The notes beneath the pieces were generated by a model. That model worked only from the letters and a program-made list of their open reading frames with translations, was not told the DNA's origin and did no database searches. From an uncultured Eubacteriales bacterium (lineage in GTDB: Bacteria; Bacillota; Clostridia; Oscillospirales; Oscillospiraceae), in assembly GCA_959602365.1 (NCBI GenBank), contig CAUGSS010000009.1, positions 1 through 64,000 on the forward strand: a stretch of 64,000 bases of DNA, in the 5' to 3' direction. The stretch's first letter is position 1, and the number at the start of each line of letters is the position of its first letter. Below are positions 39,549 to 48,555 of this stretch, piece after piece. The translations under genes were made by a program, and so were the position numbers.

Positions 39549-41744
39549 TCAGGGGGCATCCGGGAAGAGATGGCGGTAATAGTCCTCGTCGATCAGATAG
39601 CGGGCGTAGGTATACCGGTCCTGAAGCAGCCGGTTCACCTGGGAGACATAGTCCTCCCCCACCTGGACGCCCTCATTGGGGGTAAAGGTGTCGGTATAGG
39701 CCTCATAGGTGCCGGCGGCGGAGATCCAGCTGTTTCCATACCCCGAGTCGGCGAAAATCACCAGGTGCATGTCGGTGCCCACCTGTCCCGCCGCCACGTC
39801 CGGGGCCAGGATATCCCGGCCTGAGAGCAGCCGGGAGTCGTACTCCAGGCCGAACAGGTTGGACAGGGTGGGGACGATGTCGATGGCAGAGCAGGGGGTG
39901 TCCACCATCACCGGCTCCTCCATCTCTCCGCACCACAGAATCAGGGTGTTGCGGTAGCGGGAGGTGTCCCGGGTGGTGTCCTGCACCCCGGTCAGCTCAG
40001 GATAGTAGTCTGTGTCCCCCTCGCTCATGGCATAGGGGTAGTGATCGGCGGAGAGGGCAATGACGGTGTCGTCGGCAATCCCGGCCTCCTCCAGGGCGTC
40101 CATCAGGTACTCCATGGCGTACTCCAGCTCCTGCTGGCAGGCCAGATAGGCCCGCACCGTCTCGCTGGCCTCCATTCCCTCGGTGATCGCCTCATTCTTC
40201 TGGGACATGTGATTGACTCCAAATCCGTAATTACAGTGGCCGGACACGGTCATATAATAGGTGTGGAAAGGGGTACCGGTATCCAGATAGTCCTGAATCT
40301 GCTGGTCGATGGTGGCCTGCATCATCTCCAGGTCGGAGCCGGGCCACAGGTCGGGATTGGCCAGCTCCAGACCGTTGCCGATGCCGGTGAACGGATATCC
40401 CAGGTTGGGATGGGTCTGATCCCGTTTATAATAGGTGTAGCTGTTGTTGTGGTAGGCGTGAACATTGTAGCCCAGCTCCTGGAACTGCCAGCCCAGAGCA
40501 AAGGGCATGGCCTTGCCCACACTGGCAGAGAACGAGGGGGAGCTGCCCACCCAGGTGGGAATAATGCCGGTCATCACAGCGAACTCGCCGCCGGTGGTGG
40601 ACTGGGTCCAGTCGGGCTGATAGTAGTTGCTGAACACAAAGCCGGAGTTGGCCAGCTCATACAGGGCGGGCGTGCGCTCCGGGTCGATCACCGCCGGGCT
40701 GAACGCCTCCGCTGTGATTAAAATCAGGTTCTTCCCCTCAAACATACCGGTATATTCATTCTGTTTGGTGGGGGTCTGGGCAGAGAAATACTGATCCATG
40801 GCCAGCAGGTTGCCGCTGTCCGAGGCCATCAGGCTCTCAAAGTCGATGTCCATCACATTGTCGCCGTAGACGATGGGCTCCGGCTCCTCCGCCGGCGCTT
40901 CTCCGGAGCTATCCGCCGGCAGGAAGCCGCCGGACTGATCCGGTTCCTCCGGCGCCGGCTCCGGCTTCTCAGGCTGAACCGTCTCCTGGGTGTCCGGGGG
41001 CTGATAGCTCAGTTTGGCCTCCGGCATGCCGAACAGCCCATACTGCACCTCCAGCCGCAGGGTATTCACCAGACCGAAGCGGGGTATGGCGCTGTTGGCG
41101 GAGTAATCCACGGTGTAATACCGGATGTCGCCGCCCACATGACAGAGCACCACCGTGAGGATCTGGAACACCACGGCACAAACCCCCGCGGCGATGCCCA
41201 AGCCCCGCCGCTCCGCCGCCAGCCGCCGCCGGGCGCGGGTGGACCGGCCCTCCTGCTGCTGGGGCACCAGCCGCTTGCGGAATATGGCGAACAGGACCGC
41301 CGGCGCCAGGGCCAGAGGGAAGAACCAGAGGTTGCGCAGGACCACCGACAGTGCGGTGCCCAGGAAATCCCCCGCCACCTGGCCGGTCATCCCGGTCAGA
41401 AAACCCAGCTGAAAATAGGCACCAAAGAAAGCCCGGCAGCAGCGCTGGGCAATGGCCACCGCCCCGACGAAAAAGAGCACGCCGAACACAATGCCCCGGG
41501 CAATCCCCTTCCTGGGGATCAGCACCGCCGCCAGCCAGAGCAGACTGCCCACCGCCGCCCCGGCAAAGAGGCTGCGCAGCAATCCCAGGCCAAAAAACGC
41601 GGTATCCGCGTCGGCCAGCCGCAGCAGGGCTTCAATCCACGGGATGCCCAGAAAGCAAAAAACAGGGGCAATCTTCTTCCACCGGGATTCCCTGCGCCGC
41701 TCCGCCGCCAGCGCCTCCCACTGGGCCTCTTCTCTCTGCTCCAT
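39549..41744 (-). CDS. LTA synthase family membrane sulfatase
   Basis: A 731-residue membrane enzyme of the lipoteichoic acid synthase/alkaline phosphatase superfamily, which moves glycerol-phosphate (or a similar group) onto a lipid-anchored polymer outside the cell. Five N-terminal helices (residues about 25-215) precede an acidic, proline-rich linker (about 245-295). The extracellular sulfatase domain starts near residue 335 (LILITAEAFSPAV, metal Glu) and has the catalytic Thr region WTQSTTGGEFAVMTG near 380. SGHCNYG and ALSADHYPYAM give further metal ligands. Start ATG 41744 follows AAAGGAGG. Whether it makes LTA or modifies another glycan is unclear. Confidence 0.9.
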   Translation of the reverse strand: MEQREEAQWEALAAERRRESRWKKIAPVFCFLGIPWIEALLRLADADTAFFGLGLLRSLFAGAAVGSLLWLAAVLIPRKGIARGIVFGVLFFVGAVAIAQRCCRAFFGAYFQLGFLTGMTGQVAGDFLGTALSVVLRNLWFFPLALAPAVLFAIFRKRLVPQQQEGRSTRARRRLAAERRGLGIAAGVCAVVFQILTVVLCHVGGDIRYYTVDYSANSAIPRFGLVNTLRLEVQYGLFGMPEAKLSYQPPDTQETVQPEKPEPAPEEPDQSGGFLPADSSGEAPAEEPEPIVYGDNVMDIDFESLMASDSGNLLAMDQYFSAQTPTKQNEYTGMFEGKNLILITAEAFSPAVIDPERTPALYELANSGFVFSNYYQPDWTQSTTGGEFAVMTGIIPTWVGSSPSFSASVGKAMPFALGWQFQELGYNVHAYHNNSYTYYKRDQTHPNLGYPFTGIGNGLELANPDLWPGSDLEMMQATIDQQIQDYLDTGTPFHTYYMTVSGHCNYGFGVNHMSQKNEAITEGMEASETVRAYLACQQELEYAMEYLMDALEEAGIADDTVIALSADHYPYAMSEGDTDYYPELTGVQDTTRDTSRYRNTLILWCGEMEEPVMVDTPCSAIDIVPTLSNLFGLEYDSRLLSGRDILAPDVAAGQVGTDMHLVIFADSGYGNSWISAAGTYEAYTDTFTPNEGVQVGEDYVSQVNRLLQDRYTYARYLIDEDYYRHLFPDAP

Positions 41745-41772
41745 ATCTCAACGCCTCCTTTGACGCAGCTCT

Positions 41773-41801
41773 ATTGTATCCACTTATGTACACTTTGTAA
41801 A
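41773..41801 (-). promoter_or_regulatory. Promoter of the LTA synthase-like gene
   Basis: Minus strand: TTTACA (41801-41796), 17-nt spacer, TACAAT (41778-41773). Confidence 0.7.
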
Positions 41802-41851
41802 CATTATTCTACAAAATCAGACAGTGCTTTCTTTTTCTCTTTTTCTCGGGT

Positions 41852-41857
41852 TATAAT
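41852..41857 (+). promoter_or_regulatory. -10 hexamer of a probable promoter for xth
   Basis: TATAAT at 41852-41857 after a T-rich stretch. The -35 candidate TTCTTT is weak. The leader to ATG 41993 would be about 130 nt. Confidence 0.4.
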
Positions 41858-41992
41858 AGAAATATAAAAGGCACGCAAAACTTAAGATGCCCCAACCTGC
41901 GGCCCGAGAGACGGGAGGCGGGACAGCCAAATTATGACGGCTTTTCCCCTCCCTGCCATCCGGCGGCCGGGGGTATACAAGGAGGATACAAA

Positions 41993-42748
41993 ATGAAACT
42001 GATCTCCTGGAATGTAAACGGCCTGCGGGCCTGCCTCAACAAGGGATTTGAGGACACCTTCCACGCTCTGGACGCAGATATCTTCTGCCTGCAGGAGACC
42101 AAGCTCCAGCCCGGCCAGCTGACGCTGGAGCTGGAGGGCTACCGGCAGTATTGGAACTGCGCTGAAAAAAAGGGGTATTCCGGCACAGCGGTGTTCACCC
42201 GGCGGGAGCCCCTCAGCGTCCGTTACGGCATGGGGCTGGAGGAGCACGACCACGAGGGGCGGCTCATCACCCTGGAGTTTGATCCCTTCTATCTGGTATG
42301 CTGCTACACCCCCAATGCCCAGCAGGAGCTCAAACGCATCGACTACCGAATGCGGTGGGAGGCAGACCTGCTGGCCTATCTGCAGGCCCTGGACCGGGAA
42401 AAGCCGGTGGTCTACTGCGGCGACCTGAACGTGGCCCATCAGGAGATCGACCTGAAAAACCCAAAAACCAACCGGGGCAACGCCGGCTTCTCCGACCAGG
42501 AGCGGGACTGCATGACCCGGCTGCTCTCCAGCGGCTTCACCGACACCTTCCGGCTGCTCTACCCGAACCGGACCGGGGCCTATTCCTGGTGGAGCTACCG
42601 GTTCCATGCCCGGGAAAACAACGCCGGATGGCGCATTGACTATTTCATTGTCTCCGACCGCCTCGTCCCCCAGGTCACCGAGGCGGAAATCCATCCCCAG
42701 ATCACCGGCAGCGACCACTGCCCGGTGGAACTGGACCTGTCCCTCTGA
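41993..42748 (+). CDS. xth: Exodeoxyribonuclease III (AP endonuclease)
   Basis: A 251-residue Mg-dependent AP endonuclease/3'-5' exonuclease for base-excision repair. Hallmarks: SWNVNGLRA (Asn metal ligand), FCLQETKL (catalytic Glu near residue 36), GRLITLEF, YTPNAQQEL, CGDLNVAH (Asp/Asn pair near 143), WSYRFHARENNAGWRIDY and the C-terminal GSDHCPVEL (catalytic Asp-His). Length matches the family. The ATG is preceded by AAGGAGG. The next gene follows after 47 nt with no terminator. Confidence 0.96.
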   Translation: MKLISWNVNGLRACLNKGFEDTFHALDADIFCLQETKLQPGQLTLELEGYRQYWNCAEKKGYSGTAVFTRREPLSVRYGMGLEEHDHEGRLITLEFDPFYLVCCYTPNAQQELKRIDYRMRWEADLLAYLQALDREKPVVYCGDLNVAHQEIDLKNPKTNRGNAGFSDQERDCMTRLLSSGFTDTFRLLYPNRTGAYSWWSYRFHARENNAGWRIDYFIVSDRLVPQVTEAEIHPQITGSDHCPVELDLSL

Positions 42749-42795
42749 ATCAGGGCCTCAGGTCAAACCACAACTGCCAGATTGGAGGTATCCCT

Positions 42796-43800
42796 ATGGC
42801 AAAGCAATACATCATCACCGGCGGAGCCGGACATCTGGGCTCCACCATCCTGCGCCTGCTCCGGCGCACCGGCGCGCCGGTGCGGGCCCTGGTGCTGCCG
42901 GGGGAACCCCGGAATCAGGCATCCGAGCAGATCACCTATTACACCGGCGACGTGCGGGATCCCGACTCCCTGCGCCCACTCTTTGAAGCGGGCGATCCGG
43001 CAGAGACCGTGGTCATCCACTCCGCCGGCATCATCGACATCTCCGGCAAGCTGTCCCCCGCCCTCCGGGCGGTCAATGTGGAGGGAACCCGCAATCTGCT
43101 GGAGCTGTGTCAGGCCTACGGCGTGTCCCGGCTGGTCCACGTCAGCTCCGTCCATGCCATTCCCGAGCCTCCCCAGGGACAGGTCATCCGGGAAGTGGAC
43201 GCCTTTGACCCGGAGCTGGTCGTGGGCGGGTATGCCAAGGCCAAGGCAGAGGCCACCCAGGCGGTGCTGGAGGCGGCGGAGGCGGGCCTGGACGCCGTGG
43301 TGGTCCACCCCTCAGGCATTCTGGGGCCCTATGACAACGGCAGCAACCATCTGGTTCACATGGTAAAGACCTTCCTGGCAGGAAAGCTGCCCGGCGTCGT
43401 CAGAGGCGGCTACGACTTTGTGGACGTGCGCGACGTGGCCAAGGGCTGCCTGCTGGCCGCACAGTCCGGAAAGAAGGGGCGCTGCTATATTCTGAGCGGC
43501 CGCTTCTCGGAGATCCGGGAGCTGCTGGCCCTGGCCGGGCGGCAGATCGGCCGCCGGGTGCCCCCGCTGATGCCCCAACCCCTGGCCAAGGCCGTGGCGC
43601 CTGTGCTGGAAGCGGCCGCCCTGCGGCGGCATGAGCGCCCCCTTTACACCCGCTATTCCCTCTACACCCTCACCAGCAATTCCCACTTCTCCCACGAGCG
43701 GGCCACCCGGGAGCTGGGCTATCACCCCCGGAATCTGAGCGCCACCGTCCGGGATATGGTGGACTGGCTCCGGGGCCGCTATCCTGAGCTGTCCCATTGA
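42796..43800 (+). CDS. NAD-dependent epimerase/dehydratase family protein
   Basis: A 334-residue extended short-chain dehydrogenase. The Rossmann motif GGAGHLGS lies at residues 9-16, acidic DVRD near 53, and the catalytic Ser plus YAKAK (Tyr/Lys) near 115-150. HPSGILGPYDNGSNHL is the family substrate loop. It resembles dihydroflavonol-reductase-like and 3-beta-HSD-like epimerases of unknown substrate. It is cotranscribed with xth and followed by a very strong terminator. Confidence 0.88.
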   Translation: MAKQYIITGGAGHLGSTILRLLRRTGAPVRALVLPGEPRNQASEQITYYTGDVRDPDSLRPLFEAGDPAETVVIHSAGIIDISGKLSPALRAVNVEGTRNLLELCQAYGVSRLVHVSSVHAIPEPPQGQVIREVDAFDPELVVGGYAKAKAEATQAVLEAAEAGLDAVVVHPSGILGPYDNGSNHLVHMVKTFLAGKLPGVVRGGYDFVDVRDVAKGCLLAAQSGKKGRCYILSGRFSEIRELLALAGRQIGRRVPPLMPQPLAKAVAPVLEAAALRRHERPLYTRYSLYTLTSNSHFSHERATRELGYHPRNLSATVRDMVDWLRGRYPELSH

Positions 43801-43844
43801 CACCGCGCTTCGGAACACAGAGGACGCCTGAAAACAGCAGAATT

Positions 43845-43875
43845 GGGTGCGCCGCGGCAACGCCGCGGCGCACCC
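43845..43875 (+). terminator. Strong intrinsic terminator of the xth-epimerase unit
   Basis: GGGTGCGCCGCGGC and GCCGCGGCGCACCC form a 14-bp stem with a 3-nt loop, followed by eight Ts. Confidence 0.95.
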
Positions 43876-43938
43876 TTTTTTTTCTGTCTCCCTCTGAATG
43901 CAGCGGAGGGGGCGCCTTCCCGGAACGGCATCCCGCCG

Positions 43939-45120
43939 TCATCCCGCCTCCGGGAAATCCCGGCGGCGGCGCCACAACACCCCGGCCATCCCCAGGGCGG
44001 CGCACAGCAGCAGCCAGAAGATGCTCCGGCTGCCCCAGTGCTGATACATCAGCCCAAACAGCCAGGAGAACACCGCCCGCCCCACGGTGGACACCGCGGC
44101 ATTGGTCAACACCGCGGCGGCATAGTGCTCCCGGGGCACTGCCCGGCGGAGCAGGACCAGATTGACCGCGGTATAACCGCACACGCTGAAGCCATAGAGC
44201 AGAGATCCGGCCAGAAAAATCCCCGGCGTGGGGGCCAGGGCATAGACCACACACCGGAGGGCCAGCGCCAGGGTAACCGTCAGGCAGACCGGATAAAAGC
44301 CCCACCGGGGCAGCGCCTTTCCCGCGGCCAACGGCAGCAGGATCAGCTCCGGCACCACGCAGCACAGGGTATTCCAGCTCAAAATAGACGCATCGGCGCC
44401 CATCACCGTGACCAGATGATTGCCCAGATAGGGCTGCAGGGCACTCACCGCCACGCTGCCCTGTACCCCCAGCAGCAGCGCCAGCCGAAAGCCGGGCCGG
44501 CGGAACAGGGCGCCCAGCCCGCCCGGCCGCCCCGGCCCAGGGCGAGAAGCGGAGGCGGGCCGGTGAAAGGCGAAGGACAGGGCACAGCCCGCCGCCACCA
44601 GCGCCAGGTAGACGGGAAACAGCACCCGCTCCAGCGCCCAGCGCCGGGCGGCGAACCCCATGGCCATCCCTCCGGCCAGGAAGCCCAGGGAGCCGAAGAT
44701 GCGAACGGCGCCGTAATTCCTGCCCCCCGCCTCACACAGCTCCACCGCCCCCTTGTCCGCCAGGGAGACGCAGGCATCCCGGGCGGTCTCCCACAGCACG
44801 CCCCACAGCAGAGCCCCCAGCAACCCGGTCTGCAGGCTGAGCAGCCCCGCTCCCACCAGGGCCGCTCCCAGCGCCCCGGTCAGCATCCAGCCGCCCCTGC
44901 CGGTGCGGTCCGCCCAGCGGCCCAGCAGGGGCAGCACCGCCACCGGCGCCAGCGTGGTCAATCCGTTGAACCAGCCCAGCTGCCCTCCCTGGAACCCCAG
45001 GCTGTGCTCCAGATAGACATTCAGGTAGGAGGCCATACAGGCCTGGGCGGCAAAATAGCAGAAATAATAGCCCCGCGCCAGGGCGACGGCTCTTGCTCTC
45101 ATGTATTGATACGCTCCCAT
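43939..45120 (-). CDS. MFS transporter (MFS_1-like)
   Basis: A 393-residue major facilitator with 12 predicted helices and the family motif GRWADRTGRGGW between helices 2 and 3 (residues about 67-78). It resembles the LacY/nucleoside-permease-like MFS_1_like group, but the substrate is not evident. The start is uncertain: ATG 45120 has little ribosome site, while ATG 45102 follows GGGAG at 11 nt. A long hairpin lies in its leader at 45138-45170. Its neighbours are coat-protein genes on the same strand, 136 nt upstream. Confidence 0.85.
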   Translation of the reverse strand: MGAYQYMRARAVALARGYYFCYFAAQACMASYLNVYLEHSLGFQGGQLGWFNGLTTLAPVAVLPLLGRWADRTGRGGWMLTGALGAALVGAGLLSLQTGLLGALLWGVLWETARDACVSLADKGAVELCEAGGRNYGAVRIFGSLGFLAGGMAMGFAARRWALERVLFPVYLALVAAGCALSFAFHRPASASRPGPGRPGGLGALFRRPGFRLALLLGVQGSVAVSALQPYLGNHLVTVMGADASILSWNTLCCVVPELILLPLAAGKALPRWGFYPVCLTVTLALALRCVVYALAPTPGIFLAGSLLYGFSVCGYTAVNLVLLRRAVPREHYAAAVLTNAAVSTVGRAVFSWLFGLMYQHWGSRSIFWLLLCAALGMAGVLWRRRRDFPEAG

Positions 45121-45137
45121 CCGCCACAGCAGCCGTC

Positions 45138-45170
45138 AGGGCGGGGTACCCTTTCTCTGTACCCCGCCCT
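45138..45170 (-). other. Hairpin between coat-protein and MFS genes
   Basis: AGGGCGGGGTAC and GTACCCCGCCCT form a 12-bp perfect stem with a 9-nt loop. No U-run follows on the minus strand, so it is either a non-canonical terminator of the coat genes or a leader structure for the MFS gene. Confidence 0.5.
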
Positions 45171-45256
45171 CCAGCGCTCCGCCTCCGCTCCCATCCGTCG
45201 GATCAGCGCTCTGCCGTCAGGCCGGAAACCCGGGCGGAGCCCCCTGGGGCAAAGCC

Positions 45257-45511
45257 TTACTGGGGCATACTGCTGGTATATTTGGTCTTGGCCTGGTTGA
45301 TCTTATCCATGGGGGCCTGCTCCACCTGATACCAGCCCCGGCTCTGGGCGGCCTGAAACAGCTCGGTCTGGGTGCTGTGGCTCTGGGTCAAATCCTTGAC
45401 AAATTCGTTGCGCAGGGCCAGATTCACGCACTCTGAGGCAAAGATGTCATAGTTATTGCCCAGCTTTTTCTCCATGGCCAGCAGATCGGCCATACGCTCC
45501 TGATCGCTCAT
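45257..45511 (-). CDS. Spore coat protein, CotF-like
   Basis: An 84-residue, mostly helical protein resembling the C-terminal part of CotF-family coat proteins: MADLLAMEKKLGNNYDIFASECVN (residues about 7-30), then a long helix with LRNEFVKDLTQSHSTQTELF and a Trp/Tyr-containing end. It is 12 nt downstream of a second coat-like gene. It would be made in the mother cell; no clear sigma-K or sigma-E promoter was found. Confidence 0.8.
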   Translation of the reverse strand: MSDQERMADLLAMEKKLGNNYDIFASECVNLALRNEFVKDLTQSHSTQTELFQAAQSRGWYQVEQAPMDKINQAKTKYTSSMPQ

Positions 45512-45523
45512 AGCCTCTCCTCC

Positions 45524-45709
45524 TCACTGCAAAAAGCTCAAAAGATTGGTGTAGTTTGTCTTGTGCTGCTGGGCATAGCCCCGGAACTGGGCCTGCAGCG
45601 CCTGGTCGGCGGACTGCTGCGCCGCATCCTGATACTTGCAGAACAGCAGCTTCTCCAGCCCAAGCTGATCCTCCAGGGCGTGCAGCTCCTTGGTGGTGAG
45701 ATTTGCCAT
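45524..45709 (-). CDS. Small CotF-like spore coat protein
   Basis: A 61-residue helical protein (LTTKELHALEDQLGLEKLLF, then QDAAQQSADQALQAQFRGYAQQHKTNYTNLLSFL). The pattern of a long amphipathic helix hairpin with a 'QQHKTNYTNLL' ending is seen in clostridial CotF-related coat proteins. The start ATG 45709 follows GGAGGAAG. It forms a two-gene unit with the 84-residue coat protein. The family call is by likeness. Confidence 0.75.
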   Translation of the reverse strand: MANLTTKELHALEDQLGLEKLLFCKYQDAAQQSADQALQAQFRGYAQQHKTNYTNLLSFLQ

Positions 45710-45780
45710 ATGGCTTCCTCCTTCTTCAGAATCTGCCGTTAGCTTGCCCCGCAGGCCCCCGCCCTATGCGCCCCCGCCAA

Positions 45781-45816
45781 AAACCGCCCTGGAACCGGTG
45801 GGTTCCAGGGCGGTTT
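45781..45816 (-). terminator. Intrinsic terminator of asnA
   Basis: AAACCGCCCTGGAACC and GGTTCCAGGGCGGTTT pair perfectly over 16 bp around GGTG. On the minus strand the stem runs straight into TTTTTGG. Confidence 0.9.
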
Positions 45817-45830
45817 GATTCCAGGTATTG

Positions 45831-46832
45831 TTACAGCAGCTGGAGGCCGGCGCTTTTACAGGCGTCCAAAGTGGCCTCATCCCACAGGGAAACCTGCACC
45901 TCGCCGATGTGGGCCTTGCCCAGCAGCAGCATGCAGAGCCGGCTCTGGCCGATGCCGCCGCCGATGGTGAAGGGCAGCTCCCCCTCCAGCAGCATCCGGT
46001 GGAAGGGCAGCTCCCGGCGCTGCTCGCATCCGGCCAGGGTGAGCTGACGGTCCAGGGATTCAGGGCTGACCCGGATCCCCATGCTGCTCACCTCCAGCGC
46101 GCATCCCAGCACGTCATCCCAGAAGAACAGGTCGCCGTTCAGGTTCCAGTCGTCATAGTCCGGCGCCCGGCCGTCATGGGGCCTGCCGCTGCGCAGGGCG
46201 CCTCCGATGTTGCGGATAAAGGCGGTGTGGTGCTCTGAGACAAAGCGGTTCTCCCGCTCCCGGGGGGTGAGATCCGGATACAGGTCCTCCAGCTCCTGGG
46301 TGGTGATAAACGCCACCTCCCGCTCCAGCTCCACTTCCAGCTGGGGGTACTGCCACTTCAGCTCATCCAGGGTGCCGCAGATGGCGGTGACAATGCGCCG
46401 CACCGTGTCCTCCAAATAGTCTGGGGTGCGCTCCTGCTCCAGCATGACCTTTTCCCAGTCCCACTGGTCCACATAGATGGAGTGGAGATTGTCCAGCTCC
46501 TCATCCCGGCGGATGGCGTTCATATCTGTGACCAGGCCCTTGCCCGGCAGAAAGTCGTAGGTATGCAGGGCAAGCCGTTTCCACTTGGCCAGGGAGTGGA
46601 CCACCTCCGCATCCCGGCCCACAGCGGGCACATCAAAGCGAACCGGGCGCTCCACCCCATTGAGGTTGTCGTTGAGGCCGGTGGACGGGTCCACCAGCAA
46701 CGGTGCCGTCACCCGCACCAGATGCAGGGCGGCGCACAGCTTGGCCAGAAAAATATGTTTGATCCGCTCAATGGCCCGCTGGGTATCGTAGAGAGAGAGC
46801 TGGGAGCGATAGCCTTCCGGAATGACAGTCAT
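45831..46832 (-). CDS. asnA: Aspartate-ammonia ligase
   Basis: A 333-residue ATP-dependent asparagine synthetase using ammonia. It has the class II tRNA-synthetase-like fold with the AsnA landmarks: AIERIKHIFLAKLCAALHLVRVTAPLLV, LNDNLNGVERPV, EVVHSLAKWKRLAL, DMNAIRRDEELDNLHSIYVDQWDWE (signature near residue 105-130, in pieces), ALEVSSMGIRV and the C-terminal IGGGIGQSRLCMLLL ATP motif. Length agrees with E. coli AsnA (330). The ATG follows AGGAGGG. It has its own promoter and terminator. Confidence 0.97.
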   Translation of the reverse strand: MTVIPEGYRSQLSLYDTQRAIERIKHIFLAKLCAALHLVRVTAPLLVDPSTGLNDNLNGVERPVRFDVPAVGRDAEVVHSLAKWKRLALHTYDFLPGKGLVTDMNAIRRDEELDNLHSIYVDQWDWEKVMLEQERTPDYLEDTVRRIVTAICGTLDELKWQYPQLEVELEREVAFITTQELEDLYPDLTPRERENRFVSEHHTAFIRNIGGALRSGRPHDGRAPDYDDWNLNGDLFFWDDVLGCALEVSSMGIRVSPESLDRQLTLAGCEQRRELPFHRMLLEGELPFTIGGGIGQSRLCMLLLGKAHIGEVQVSLWDEATLDACKSAGLQLL

Positions 46833-46892
46833 AAAAATCCCTCCTGTTTTATCTTGTCCGGCCCCGGGCCGTCCGTTTTTCCATGTAGTGGC

Positions 46893-46921
46893 ATTCTACC
46901 ACTGATGTGGAAATTTGGCAA
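46893..46921 (-). promoter_or_regulatory. asnA: asnA promoter with AGTGG/CCACT inverted repeat
   Basis: Minus strand: TTGCCA (46921-46916), 17-nt spacer, TAGAAT (46898-46893). AGTGG at 46887-46891 and CCACT at 46899-46903 flank the -10, a possible operator. Confidence 0.65.
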
Positions 46922-46963
46922 GGCCGCGCCCCCGGCGGAGGAGGCTTTCCATGACTTGGGGCG

Positions 46964-46992
46964 TTGTCTTTTCCGCCGCCGGGTGCTACAAT
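46964..46992 (+). promoter_or_regulatory. Promoter of the phospholipase C-like gene
   Basis: TTGTCT (46964-46969), 17-nt spacer, TACAAT (46987-46992). Divergent from the asnA promoter, about 45 nt away. Confidence 0.65.
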
Positions 46993-47059
46993 AAGCGGGA
47001 CCGTCCGGCAAAACGCCGGCGTTGCACAGGTCTCAATCACAGCGAAAGAGGAATGACAT

Positions 47060-47794
47060 ATGCCGGATTTTTATGCCCACCAGGTCTTTGGCGGCCTGGT
47101 GCTCTCTGCCCTGCCGGATCCCGCCCGCACCCGGATAGAGGCGGAAAAAGAGGGCTGGCTGTGCGGGCTCTACGGGCCGGACCCGCTGTTTTTCCACTCT
47201 CTGCGCAGGGGCGACCCGGTGTGCGCGGAGGGCCACAGGCTCCACAGCTGTCCCCCGGCCCAAGTGATGGAGCGCTTTCGTACCGCCGCCGGGCGCGTCC
47301 CCTGCGCCACGGGCTATGCGGCGGGCTTTCTGTGTCACTATGTACTGGACGCGGTCTGCCATCCCATCGTCAACCGCCACACCCAGGGCAGCTCCCTGGG
47401 GCACACCCTGCTGGAGGGCTCCTTTGACCGCGCCCTGATCTCCCCCGGAGAGACCGGCCTGCCCGCCCGTTTTTCCCCGGACAGCCCGGTCTATTCCGCC
47501 GCCGCCCTGGGCTACAGCCAGGCCGGGCCGGAGCAGTTCCGCCGCGCCCTGAATCACTTCTGCCGGCTCTCCCGGCTGATTGCCAAAGCGCGGCGTCTCA
47601 CCCCGGCCGGCGGCCGCTGGCGGCAGGGTGTGGCAGAGCTCCGGGCCGGGATGGAGGGGGCGGTGCTCCGATGCGCCGAATTGGTATCCGAACTGATCGG
47701 GCACCTGGAGGCCGGACAGGCGCTGGACTTCCTGCCCAACACCGATTTCAACGGCCAGGAGATACCGGAAACCGCCCCAGTACATCAGTTTTAA
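47060..47794 (+). CDS. Zinc-dependent phospholipase C-like protein
   Basis: A 244-residue protein of the Zn_dep_PLPC family. An N-terminal MPDFYAHQVFG (His7) start, GLYGPDPLFF (Asp near residue 42), HRLHSCPP, and FLCHYVLDAVCHPIVNRH (His residues near 94-105) give the expected pattern of His and Asp metal ligands, as in alpha-toxin-like phospholipases. There is no signal peptide, so it probably acts inside the cell, as for most clostridial members, whose substrates are unknown. The start ATG 47060 follows GAAAGAGG. Confidence 0.85.
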   Translation: MPDFYAHQVFGGLVLSALPDPARTRIEAEKEGWLCGLYGPDPLFFHSLRRGDPVCAEGHRLHSCPPAQVMERFRTAAGRVPCATGYAAGFLCHYVLDAVCHPIVNRHTQGSSLGHTLLEGSFDRALISPGETGLPARFSPDSPVYSAAALGYSQAGPEQFRRALNHFCRLSRLIAKARRLTPAGGRWRQGVAELRAGMEGAVLRCAELVSELIGHLEAGQALDFLPNTDFNGQEIPETAPVHQF

Positions 47795-47870
47795 TCGCAG
47801 GCTCCATCGGGTTTCCACCCCGCCCGGCGGCTTTCTGCCGCCGCCAGGCCCCGGTATCCGGAGAGACGGA

Positions 47871-47899
47871 TTGCAATCTCCTTGCCGGTATGTTACAGT
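47871..47899 (+). promoter_or_regulatory. Promoter of the zinc-ribbon gene at 47941
   Basis: TTGCAA (47871-47876), 17-nt spacer, TACAGT (47894-47899) with TGT extension. The leader is about 35 nt. Confidence 0.65.
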
Positions 47900-47940
47900 A
47901 GACAGAGCAGGAAAAAACCTTTGATGGGGAGGATTGGCCC

Positions 47941-48480
47941 ATGTTTTGCCGCATTTGCGGGGAAAAGATCCCCGATGACTCTCTCTTCTGCCCCCGGTGC
48001 GGCCGGGAGGTGATCCCGCTGGAGGCCGCCGCCCCGGCGGAACATCCCGCCTCCGGCCAGGAGACCGGCGCCGCCCCGGCCGCCGCCTTCCAGACCCAGG
48101 TGTTCACCTTCCCCGACAACACCACCTATGACCAGGCGTCAGTGCCGGTCAACGACTGGCTGTCCCAGCGCAGGGTACACATTCTGGACGCCCGGTTTAC
48201 CCTGGAGCCCTCCCTGCTGGCGGGCACGGTGGTCCCCCTGGTGGAGCGGCTGGAGTTGGACTGGACAGCGGAGGAGACGGAGCAGCGCTACCAGCTGGGC
48301 GTCATGCTGGACTCCAGAGGCGACTTCGGCCTGGGCCGGAAGAAGGGCGCCGCCGCCCTGCAGCGCCAGTTTGACCGTTGGCAGGCAGAGCACCCGGAAT
48401 ATGAAATCGCCGCCAAGCAGGACTGTCAGCTCTCCCTGGGCTGGACCCGCGCCTGGGCAATTCTTTTTTTTTACCGCTGA
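47941..48480 (+). CDS. Zinc-ribbon protein of unknown function
   Basis: A 179-residue soluble protein. A zinc ribbon occupies residues 3-20 (Cys3, Cys6, Cys17, Cys20: FCRICGEKIPDDSLFCPRCG). A low-complexity Ala/Pro linker follows (28-50), then a C-terminal alpha/beta region (about 52-178) with VNDWLSQRRVHILDARFTLE and conserved-looking Trp/Arg residues. I do not recognise the C-terminal domain. Unlike the zinc-ribbon proteins at 54-61 kb it has no membrane helix. It ends in a strong hairpin terminator. Confidence 0.75.
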   Translation: MFCRICGEKIPDDSLFCPRCGREVIPLEAAAPAEHPASGQETGAAPAAAFQTQVFTFPDNTTYDQASVPVNDWLSQRRVHILDARFTLEPSLLAGTVVPLVERLELDWTAEETEQRYQLGVMLDSRGDFGLGRKKGAAALQRQFDRWQAEHPEYEIAAKQDCQLSLGWTRAWAILFFYR

Positions 48481-48505
48481 GCGGAAACCCATACACAGCA
48501 CACCC

Positions 48506-48544
48506 GGGGTGGCCGCGCCGCAGAGACCGCGGCGCGTCCACCCC
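48506..48544. terminator. Bidirectional hairpin terminator
   Basis: GGGGTGG...CCACCCC with an inner GCGCCGC/GCGGCGC stem, between the zinc-ribbon gene (+) and alanine racemase (-). The tail TTTCCC on the plus strand is short. Confidence 0.65.
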
Positions 48545-48555
48545 TTTCCCCATAT